From contig CALJHI010000069.1 of assembly GCA_938075575.1 (NCBI GenBank), forward strand, positions 1 to 6,890: 6,890 nt of DNA. Direction: 5' to 3'. This stretch comes from an uncultured SAR86 cluster bacterium. GTDB taxonomy: Bacteria > Pseudomonadota > Gammaproteobacteria > Magnimaribacterales > D2472. The translations under genes and the position numbers were made by a program. Numbering within the stretch: the first letter of the stretch is position 1; each line of letters begins with the position of its first letter. Shown in pieces: positions 1 to 5,021 of this stretch. The notes beneath the pieces are model-generated. The model ran no database searches. It was not told the DNA's origin and saw only the letters and a list, made by a program, of their open reading frames with translations.

Positions 1-194
1 ATAATTTTTATGTGATTTGCATCTATTTCCATTTTTTTTTCGTTAGAAGAAGAGGGCATTAAATTAGGTTTATCACTCAATAAATAGGCAAAAAGGTTTA
101 TAGAAATTATCAAAATACAAAGAAATAGAAATACAGTAAACATGCCTGCAAGCATCAAATCTATTCCCTGAGATAATAATATAGACATTTCCAT
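1..194 (-). CDS. oadG: Oxaloacetate decarboxylase gamma chain (OadG family), N-terminal part, cut by the window edge
   Basis: Reading leftward from an ATG at 194-192 gives 64 codons that stay open to the window edge. The protein begins MEMSILLSQGIDLMLAGM and continues into one long hydrophobic helix (about residues 11-39), then a polar, charged stretch rich in Ser, Asn and Lys. A short N-terminal amphipathic segment, the GIDLMLAGM-type entry to a single membrane helix and a hydrophilic tail are the hallmarks of OadG. OadG is the small membrane subunit that holds the biotin-bearing alpha chain to the sodium-pumping beta chain of oxaloacetate decarboxylase (oxaloacetate to pyruvate plus CO2, with sodium export). 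The second ATG, at 188, is an equally good start; neither has a clear Shine-Dalgarno. The gene diverges from gap, and alpha and beta genes would be expected further left. The gamma or delta subunit of a related decarboxylase pump (e.g. methylmalonyl-CoA decarboxylase) cannot be excluded. Confidence 0.72.
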   Translation of the reverse strand, partial: MEMSILLSQGIDLMLAGMFTVFLFLCILIISINLFAYLLSDKPNLMPSSSNEKKMEIDANHIKI

Positions 195-309
195 AATTTA
201 AAAATTACGTGATTTTAATACAGAATTATATATTAATCACTGGAAATAATATACAATATATCAATATTAAACACTTAAATGTAAATTATTTACAATATAA
301 AAAATTATT
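195..309. promoter_or_regulatory. Divergent oadG/gap intergenic control region
   Basis: This very AT-rich spacer must hold the starts of both divergent transcripts. On the plus strand TAAACA (268-273), a 17-nt spacer and TACAAT (291-296) form a passable sigma-70 promoter for gap; it would start transcription at about 302-304, only a few bases before the ATG. On the minus strand a perfect TATAAT lies at 230-225, about 30 nt before the oadG ATG, but no good -35 sits at normal spacing. In such AT-rich DNA chance matches are common, so both promoters are tentative. The operator-like palindrome at 280-294 is listed separately. Confidence 0.4.
280..294. promoter_or_regulatory. Putative HexR operator upstream of gap
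   Basis: TGTAAATTATTTACA is a perfect 15-bp inverted repeat (TGTAAAT, one central T, ATTTACA). It has the TGTA-N7-TACA layout known for HexR sites in several gammaproteobacteria, as recalled from the family. It ends 15 nt before the gap ATG and overlaps the candidate -10 (TACAAT, 291-296), a position suited to repression. A hexR gene lies about 4 kb away in the same window, and a second TGTA-N7-TACA site stands in front of it. The link to HexR is inferred from motif shape and context; AT-rich DNA makes loose palindromes common, but this one is exact. Confidence 0.68.
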
Positions 310-1344
310 ATGAAAGTAGCTATTAACGGATTTGGAAGAATAGGTAAAAACTTAACTAGGCAGCTTATAGAAAAGGGCTATCTAGATGGTAATTCTGGAC
401 TAGAGCTTATTGCTATAAATGACTTAGGCGACATTAAATCTAATGCCCATTTGCTCAAATATGATTCAATACATGGAAAAATAGATAATTCAATAAGTTC
501 TATTGATAACAAGATTGTAGTTGATGGAAAATCTATAAATTATATTTCAGAGAGAGACCCCAGCAATCTTCCTTGGGGTGAATTAGGAATTGATATTGTA
601 TTCGAATGCACTGGTTTGTTTACTACCAAGTCAGCATCTCAAGCTCACTTAAATGCAGGCGCCAAAAAAGTTATTGTTTCTGCTCCATGCACTGATGCAG
701 ATAAGACAGTTGTTTTTGGAATAAATCATAAAGATCTTACTCTTGAGGATAAAATTATTTCAAACGCCTCATGCACAACAAATTGCTTAGCCCCATTGGC
801 TGATGTTATACATAAAAATTTTGAAATAACCAGCGGCCTTATTAACACCGTGCATGCTGCCACCAATGACCAAAGCTTATTGGATGTTGCTCATTCTGAT
901 TTATACAGAGCAAGGGCGGCTTCAGCCTCCATCATTCCCTCTAAAACTGGAGCAGCAAAAGCAATTGGCTTGGTTATTCCTGAGCTTGATGGAAAGTTAA
1001 ATGGAATGGCAACAAGGGTACCTGTTTTAAATGTTTCACTTTTAGATTTAACTTTTGAGACAAAAAAGCCATTTACTGAACAAGAGCTATGCTCTGCTTT
1101 GATTGAAGAGTCTAAAAATAGGTTAAAAGGTATTTTGTCAATCAATGATATTCCGTTAGTCAGTTCAGACTTTAATAATGAAACAGCCTCATGTGTATTT
1201 GATTCAAATCATATTATTAAGATTGGAAATCAAACCAAGATACTTGCTTGGTATGATAATGAGTGGGGTTTCAGCAATAGGCTGATCGACTTAGCTGAAT
1301 ACATATCAGATGCTAAAAAAATTGAGTTACAGCAAACTGCTTGA
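310..1344 (+). CDS. gap: Glyceraldehyde-3-phosphate dehydrogenase, NAD-type
   Basis: The protein catalyses the reversible, phosphate-dependent oxidation of glyceraldehyde 3-phosphate to 1,3-bisphosphoglycerate in the cytoplasm. Its 344 residues are slightly longer than usual (about 330-340). The Rossmann dinucleotide motif is INGFGRIG (5-12), and Asp38 in AINDLGD is the residue that favours NAD over NADP. The active-site signature NASCTTNCL (152-160) carries the nucleophile Cys155, and His182 in TVHAATNDQ is its partner. The KTGAAKAIG loop (212-220) and WYDNEWGFSNRL (314-325) are typical of GAPDH rather than erythrose-4-phosphate dehydrogenase. The KSNAHLLKYDS region and DLYRARAA resemble the GAPDH type common in alphaproteobacteria. 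An oddity is RVPVLNVS (236-243), where most family members have RVPTPNVS. The ATG at 310 has no Shine-Dalgarno in front of it. The gene heads the run gap-pyk-marC-pgl and probably answers to HexR through the 280-294 palindrome. Confidence 0.97.
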   Translation: MKVAINGFGRIGKNLTRQLIEKGYLDGNSGLELIAINDLGDIKSNAHLLKYDSIHGKIDNSISSIDNKIVVDGKSINYISERDPSNLPWGELGIDIVFECTGLFTTKSASQAHLNAGAKKVIVSAPCTDADKTVVFGINHKDLTLEDKIISNASCTTNCLAPLADVIHKNFEITSGLINTVHAATNDQSLLDVAHSDLYRARAASASIIPSKTGAAKAIGLVIPELDGKLNGMATRVPVLNVSLLDLTFETKKPFTEQELCSALIEESKNRLKGILSINDIPLVSSDFNNETASCVFDSNHIIKIGNQTKILAWYDNEWGFSNRLIDLAEYISDAKKIELQQTA

Positions 1345-1375
1345 TCATAACTTAACGCTACTCTCTTTAACTTTT

Positions 1376-1391
1376 TTGCATTAATATGCAA
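1376..1391. repeat. Inverted repeat in the gap-pyk spacer
   Basis: TTGCAT and ATGCAA (6-bp arms) flank TAAT. The arms could form a small hairpin, or be a protein site; a TATATT box follows at 1393-1398 and could be the -10 of a separate pyk promoter, although no good -35 is present. It lacks a downstream T-run, so it is not a standard terminator on the plus strand. Its TGCA-N6-TGCA layout does not match the HexR pattern. Confidence 0.35.
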
Positions 1392-1417
1392 CTATATTCA
1401 CCTTACATGGATTGATT

Positions 1418-2830
1418 ATGGATTTTAGTAGAACAAAAATAATATGCACAATTGGCCCTGCAACAAGCTCCTTGCCTGTAATGAAGAGTCTTTATAATAA
1501 TGGGATGAATGTTGTAAGAATTAACATGTCTCACGCTACTCATAAATTTGCTAAATCAGTTATTGATAAGGTAAAAAAAATAAACTCCGACCCAGCCTCA
1601 AAACATGGCTCAATCGGCGTACTATTAGATACTCAAGGTCCTGAAATTAGAACTGGTGATACTGAAATACCACTAGACCTAAAAGTTGGTGAAGAGGTAA
1701 CTCTTACCGTAAGAGACGAAGTGGATGTTGAAACGTCATCAATTAAGATTAATTATAAAGATTTAATACATAGTGTTAATCCTGGATCAAAAATAACAGT
1801 CGATAATGGATTGATTAATTTCAAGGTAATCAGCAAAGAAGAAGAAACTCTTTTGTGCAAGGTATTAGATGGGGGTAAATTGGGCTCAAAGAGACATGTC
1901 AACCTGCCAGGAGTAAGGGTAAATCTTCCATCTATAACATCAAAAGATCTTGATGACATTCAATTTGGAATAAAAAATGATGTTGATTTCATAGCTCTCT
2001 CATTTGTAAGAAACAAAGAAGATCTTGAAAAACTCCAAGATATATTAGATTCAAAAAAATCACCTGCAAAAATTATTGCTAAAATTGAGAATCAAGAGGG
2101 CCTAGATAATATTCATGATATCTGTAAATCTTCTTGGGGTGTCATGGTGGCCAGAGGAGACCTCGGAATTGAAACAAGTTTAGTAGATTTGCCTAATATC
2201 CAAAGGAGGATAATGTATGCATGTGCAAAATGGGGAAGAAGGTCTATCGTTGCAACTCACTTACTAGAATCTATGATAGACAACCCTACACCAACAAGGG
2301 CAGAAGTCACTGACATTGCAAATGCAATCTATGAAGGCGCTGATGGCATAATGCTTTCAGGTGAAACAGGTGTTGGCAAATATCCAAAAGAATGTGTTGA
2401 TTTTCTTAAAGCAGTTGCACTTAAGACTGAAAAATTCAGAACTCTTGGCTATGAATCGCATCTCGTACCTCATTCTGATTGGCAACATATTGGAGTGACT
2501 GCTAAAACTTTAGCAGAGTCTATAGATGCTGATGGCATTATTGCCATAACAAGAACAGGAAAAACTGCACAATACATTTCAAATGCTAAACCATTTGGAA
2601 TTCCCATATTTGTTTTTACAGGCAATAAGTCAACATTAAGACAGCTATCTTTAGTTGGATCCACTGTTCCTCATTACCTAACTGGGCTAAAGGATCACGA
2701 GAAAACATTAAAAAAAGTCACGAAGTTATTAAAAAGATATTATGGAACTGATAAAAAATTAAAATTTATCATGGTGTCTAGTATTTTTTCTGAAGAGCAT
2801 TCTGAAGCAATTCAAATAATTAACATTTAA
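1418..2830 (+). CDS. pyk: Pyruvate kinase
   Basis: The enzyme transfers phosphate from phosphoenolpyruvate to ADP, yielding pyruvate and ATP. I prefer the ATG at 1418 (470 residues, the same length as E. coli PykF) because GGA at 1409-1411 gives a weak ribosome site 6 nt upstream. A TTG at 1412 would add two residues. Numbering from 1418: TKIICTIGPAT near the start begins the TIM barrel; LLDTQGPEIRTG (69-80) opens the B domain and keeps the Glu found in potassium-dependent enzymes; IIAKIENQEG (219-228) is the signature with catalytic Lys222; VARGDLGIE (244-252) and ATHLLESM (279-286) line the active site. The usual Gln in ATQMLESM is His here. A C-terminal allosteric-type domain follows from about 345, with the loop ITRTGKTAQYIS. 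The gene follows gap after 73 nt and marC begins 1 nt after its stop, so transcription through the cluster is likely. Confidence 0.96.
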   Translation: MDFSRTKIICTIGPATSSLPVMKSLYNNGMNVVRINMSHATHKFAKSVIDKVKKINSDPASKHGSIGVLLDTQGPEIRTGDTEIPLDLKVGEEVTLTVRDEVDVETSSIKINYKDLIHSVNPGSKITVDNGLINFKVISKEEETLLCKVLDGGKLGSKRHVNLPGVRVNLPSITSKDLDDIQFGIKNDVDFIALSFVRNKEDLEKLQDILDSKKSPAKIIAKIENQEGLDNIHDICKSSWGVMVARGDLGIETSLVDLPNIQRRIMYACAKWGRRSIVATHLLESMIDNPTPTRAEVTDIANAIYEGADGIMLSGETGVGKYPKECVDFLKAVALKTEKFRTLGYESHLVPHSDWQHIGVTAKTLAESIDADGIIAITRTGKTAQYISNAKPFGIPIFVFTGNKSTLRQLSLVGSTVPHYLTGLKDHEKTLKKVTKLLKRYYGTDKKLKFIMVSSIFSEEHSEAIQIINI

Positions 2831-2831
2831 T

Positions 2832-3461
2832 ATGTTTGATACATTTATAGAGAGCACTTTATTAATGTTTGTTGCAATAGATCCTATCTCCCTTATTCCT
2901 ATTTTTGCAGGATTAACAACTGGTCTAAATAAAGATCAAATTAAATCAATATACATTCGGGCATCCATAGTATCTTTTGTGGTGTTATCTTCATTCTGGT
3001 TATTCGGAACTTCTATTCTTGATGTAATGAATATTAGCATGGACTCATTTAAGATAATTGGCGGGCTCTTTCTTATTATCATAGCTTTTCAGATGGTGTT
3101 TGAACAAAGACAAGAAAGGCGCCAAACAACAGCAGATAATGCGATTGATGATGAAACAATAAAATCTATAGCAATTTTTCCCTTAGCAATTCCTTTGATT
3201 GCTGGTCCAGGTGCAATGGCAACAAGCTTATTGCTTTCAAAAGAGCAGTATATAAATTTTGCAGATGCAGCAATTTCATATTTGCCTATACTAACTGTCT
3301 TGATTATAGCAATGCTTGCTATGTGGCTTTCATCAAAACTATCATCAAAACTTGGCCCTACTATTATTACAGTAGTTCAAAAAATCTTTGGTCTTTTGCT
3401 TGGCGCACTGGCAATTGAATTTGTAATAGACGGCATACAAAATTCTTTTAATCTAATTTAA
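2832..3461 (+). CDS. MarC-family integral membrane protein (UPF0056)
   Basis: This is a 209-residue hydrophobic protein with six predicted membrane segments: about 5-28, 40-60, 66-90, 112-135, 148-170 and 182-203. MarC-family motifs are clear: FVAIDPISLIPIF (13-25) in the first helix, and FPLAIPLIAGPGA (116-128) in the fourth, the internal counterpart. A charged cytoplasmic-type loop, EQRQERRQ (91-98), divides the two halves. Family length (about 200-220) and topology fit. The biochemical role of the family is not established: the early link of MarC to antibiotic resistance was not upheld, and transport of a small molecule is only suggested by the fold. The start is 1 nt after the pyk stop with no Shine-Dalgarno, so translation is probably coupled to pyk. 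The gene is enclosed in a carbohydrate-metabolism operon, which makes a link to central carbon flux possible but unproven. Confidence 0.9.
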   Translation: MFDTFIESTLLMFVAIDPISLIPIFAGLTTGLNKDQIKSIYIRASIVSFVVLSSFWLFGTSILDVMNISMDSFKIIGGLFLIIIAFQMVFEQRQERRQTTADNAIDDETIKSIAIFPLAIPLIAGPGAMATSLLLSKEQYINFADAAISYLPILTVLIIAMLAMWLSSKLSSKLGPTIITVVQKIFGLLLGALAIEFVIDGIQNSFNLI

Positions 3462-3465
3462 AGTT

Positions 3466-4077
3466 ATGATTTCTAATAAAATACAAAATATTCTTACTGA
3501 TTCAATCAATAAAAATGGCAAAGCAACACTTCTTGTCTGTGGTGGTGGTAGCCCTCTTAAAATTTTTGAAGAATTATCAATAGCAAATTTAGAGTGGGAT
3601 AAGATTACGGTATCTTTAATTGATGATCGAGTGGTAGAAGAGAGTAATCCAGACTCAAACATTTTCTTGTTAAAAAAACACTTATTAAAAGACAAAGCAG
3701 CTAATGCTAATTTTATTTCTTTGAATGATAATTTTGCAGATCTTTTAAAAGCTAATGATTTTTTTGATGTTGCGATTATTGGAATTGGTCCAGATGGCCA
3801 CTTTGCATCCTTATTCCCAAGCATGATTAATTCAACTGATTTCTTAAATTATGACTCTGACCCTCAAGTTATCTCTACAGGTTTGATAGGGAGTCCTAGA
3901 TATAAAAGAACCTCAATGAACTTAGCTTTAATTTTAAAGACTTTGAATATTTTTATAGTAGCACCCAATAAAGAGAAGATGATAGTTATTGATGAGGGCT
4001 ATAAGGACAAAATGCTCCCCGTATATTATTTACTAAATCAGCCCCTTAGAAGGATAGAAATTTTAAAGACTTTTTAG
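3466..4077 (+). CDS. pgl: 6-Phosphogluconolactonase, SOL/DevB type
   Basis: The enzyme hydrolyses 6-phospho-D-glucono-1,5-lactone to 6-phosphogluconate, in the oxidative pentose phosphate and Entner-Doudoroff routes. The 203-residue protein shows the family landmarks in order. CGGGSPLKIFEEL (25-37) matches the SGGSTPxxLYExL phosphate-binding loop. SLIDDRVVEESNPDSN (50-65) matches the DERWVPxxHxxSN motif. IIGIGPDGHFASLFP (104-118) matches the LGMGxDGHxASLFP catalytic region, and RYKRTSMNL (145-153) corresponds to the xxRITLTL strand. It is shorter than the usual 225-240 residues, mainly at the N terminus, where about 15-25 residues before the glycine loop are missing. The ATG follows the marC stop by 4 nt with only a weak AAAG ahead, so translational coupling is likely. 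The product leads to 6-phosphogluconate and then KDPG, the HexR ligand, and hexR is the convergent neighbour. A sugar-phosphate isomerase of the same fold (NagB-like) is less likely given the DGHxASLFP motif. Confidence 0.92.
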   Translation: MISNKIQNILTDSINKNGKATLLVCGGGSPLKIFEELSIANLEWDKITVSLIDDRVVEESNPDSNIFLLKKHLLKDKAANANFISLNDNFADLLKANDFFDVAIIGIGPDGHFASLFPSMINSTDFLNYDSDPQVISTGLIGSPRYKRTSMNLALILKTLNIFIVAPNKEKMIVIDEGYKDKMLPVYYLLNQPLRRIEILKTF

Positions 4078-4907
4078 ACTCTTGTTTTTTCTAAGTTCTC
4101 TATAACCTGATCTTTCTTAACATCCATATTATTTCCAAAACATGCCGATACCGTTGCAGATAAAATATCTATAATTGCAAGGTGTGCAAGACGCGAAGTC
4201 ATTGGAATATGAAGGTTATTTTCAAGTGGCGCATGAATATGAAGCACTACATCAGCTAATTTAGCTAATGGAGAGTCCTTTGAGGTCAGTGCTATTGTTT
4301 TGACACCATTACTTTTGGCAATTTTAGCAGTTTTAACAATTTCCGTTGTTCTTCCAGTAAAAGATATTAGAACCAAAATATCATCGGTATTCATCATCGA
4401 TACAATCATTCTTTGGTTTATATAATCTGTATGAGCTACAACAGGTATACCAAATCTAAAAAATTTATGTTGCGCATCTAATGCTACAGGTCCGGAGCCG
4501 CCCAATCCAAAGAAGGTGATGCTTTTTGCAGACGCAAGCATTGCAGTCGCTTTATCAATTGAGTGTGGATTAAGATTTTGTCCAACACTTACAACCGTTG
4601 ATTGAATATCACTCATGACCCTTTTAACAAGGTCAGGCGTATCTTTATCAACATTAAATCTATCTATTAACATTCTATTTGTTGTTGATAGCTCTTGCGC
4701 TATTTGAATTTTAAATGAGGGATAACCATCAAAACCTAGCTTTTTACAGAATCTATTAACGGTTGGAAGGCTAACATTTGCTTCCTCTGATAGGGCTGAT
4801 ATTGACTGATTAATAACTTTAGAAGGGTTTGATAGTACTACGGACGCTATTTTTCTCTCAGATTTGCTAAGTTGAGTTTCTCCATTAACTAAGTTATCTA
4901 AAATCAA
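4074..4907 (-). CDS. hexR: HexR-like transcriptional regulator (RpiR family, HTH plus SIS domain)
   Basis: This 277-residue cytoplasmic DNA-binding regulator closely follows the E. coli/Pseudomonas HexR pattern. LSKSERKIASVVL (13-25) opens the N-terminal domain. The helix-turn-helix spans about 35-57, with EEANVSLPTVNRFCKKLGF giving the recognition helix. A SIS sugar-phosphate domain covers about 125-255, with FFGLGGSGPVALDA (132-145), KFFRFGIPVV and ISFTGRTTEIV (181-191). Ser138 and Ser182 fall where HexR serines contact the ligand KDPG, and MTSRLAHLAIIDIL (236-249) is also typical. HexR controls glycolytic, Entner-Doudoroff and pyruvate-node genes, and KDPG releases it from DNA. The start is TTG (4907-4905): AAAAGGA on the minus strand at 4920-4914 lies 6 nt upstream, and no in-frame ATG is near. 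Its stop overlaps the pgl stop by convergent 4 bp. A HexR-type palindrome 19 nt upstream of the start suggests autoregulation. Confidence 0.93.
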   Translation of the reverse strand: MILDNLVNGETQLSKSERKIASVVLSNPSKVINQSISALSEEANVSLPTVNRFCKKLGFDGYPSFKIQIAQELSTTNRMLIDRFNVDKDTPDLVKRVMSDIQSTVVSVGQNLNPHSIDKATAMLASAKSITFFGLGGSGPVALDAQHKFFRFGIPVVAHTDYINQRMIVSMMNTDDILVLISFTGRTTEIVKTAKIAKSNGVKTIALTSKDSPLAKLADVVLHIHAPLENNLHIPMTSRLAHLAIIDILSATVSACFGNNMDVKKDQVIENLEKTRV

Positions 4908-4913
4908 AATATA

Positions 4914-4920
4914 TCCTTTT
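4914..4920 (-). promoter_or_regulatory. Ribosome-binding site deciding the TTG start of hexR
   Basis: On the minus strand AAAAGGA is followed by 6 nt (TATATT) and then TTG. It is one of only two good Shine-Dalgarno sequences in the window and supports TTG at 4907 as the start, in agreement with the N-terminal alignment to HexR. Confidence 0.7.
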
Positions 4921-4926
4921 ATTAAT

Positions 4927-4941
4927 TGTAATATATTTACA
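4927..4941. promoter_or_regulatory. Putative HexR operator between hexR and aceE
   Basis: TGTAATATATTTACA has the TGTA-N7-TACA layout, with 5 of 7 arm positions symmetrical. It matches the gap-upstream site at TGTAA and TTTACA. It begins 19 nt upstream of the hexR TTG, close enough to block hexR transcription or translation start, and lies 80 nt upstream of the aceE TTG. Autoregulation of hexR together with control of aceE is inferred; no binding is shown. Confidence 0.62.
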
Positions 4942-4955
4942 TATTTAGATAATTA

Positions 4956-4970
4956 ATACAAATTTTGTAT
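4956..4970. repeat. Perfect 15-bp palindrome, possible operator for another regulator
   Basis: ATACAAA, a central T, and TTTGTAT form an exact inverted repeat. The half-sites read TACA outward to TGTA, the reverse of the HexR arrangement, and the sequence does not resemble the PdhR site (ATTGGT-N3-ACCAAT type). Its centre lies 29 bp from the centre of the HexR-like site, just under three helical turns. TTGTAT within it could serve as a weak -35 in either direction. Confidence 0.4.
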
Positions 4971-5006
4971 ATTATTAACAATGATTGGGTTAAAATAAGA
5001 TAAATT

Positions 5007-5013
5007 AAAGGAG
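5007..5013 (+). promoter_or_regulatory. Ribosome-binding site deciding the TTG start of aceE
   Basis: AAAGGAG lies 8 nt before TTG at 5022-5024 and is the strongest Shine-Dalgarno in the window. An in-frame stop TAA at 5001-5003 excludes any start further upstream, and the next in-frame ATG would remove nearly 70 conserved residues. Confidence 0.82.
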
Positions 5014-5021
5014 CAAAGAAA

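Larger units (their letters stand above)
4908..5021. promoter_or_regulatory. Divergent hexR/aceE intergenic control region
   Basis: This 114-nt spacer separates two divergent genes and holds, in order, the hexR ribosome site (4914-4920), a TGTA-N7-TACA palindrome (4927-4941), a second, unrelated perfect palindrome (4956-4970) and the aceE ribosome site (5007-5013). Several AT-rich -10-like boxes occur (for example TATTAT at 4970-4975 and TAAAAT at 4991-4996), but none has a convincing -35 at 16-18 nt, so I do not assign promoters. Shared control of hexR and aceE from this spacer is the simplest reading. Confidence 0.6.

Noticed and set aside
310..1344. gap as erythrose-4-phosphate dehydrogenase (Epd)
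   Set aside because: The KTGAAKAIG loop, TVHAATNDQ and WYDNEWGFSNRL are GAPDH-like; Epd has different residues at these places.
1376..1391. The gap-pyk inverted repeat as an intrinsic terminator for gap
   Set aside because: The stem is AT-rich and 6 bp long, and no T-run follows on the plus strand (the T-run precedes it); read-through into pyk is more likely.
3420..3441. TTTGTA-N10-TACAAA inverted repeat near the end of marC, upstream of pgl
   Set aside because: The inner spacing is 10 nt rather than the 7 nt of the two HexR-type sites, and it lies in coding sequence for conserved MarC-family residues; probably chance in AT-rich DNA.
4429..4441. TGTA-N5-TACA element inside hexR
   Set aside because: Wrong spacing for HexR and inside conserved SIS-domain coding sequence.
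4975..4993. TTAAC-N9-GTTAA weak inverted repeat before aceE, considered as a PdhR-type operator
   Set aside because: It does not match the ATTGGT/ACCAAT half-sites of PdhR, and the arms are only 5 bp of common AT-rich sequence.
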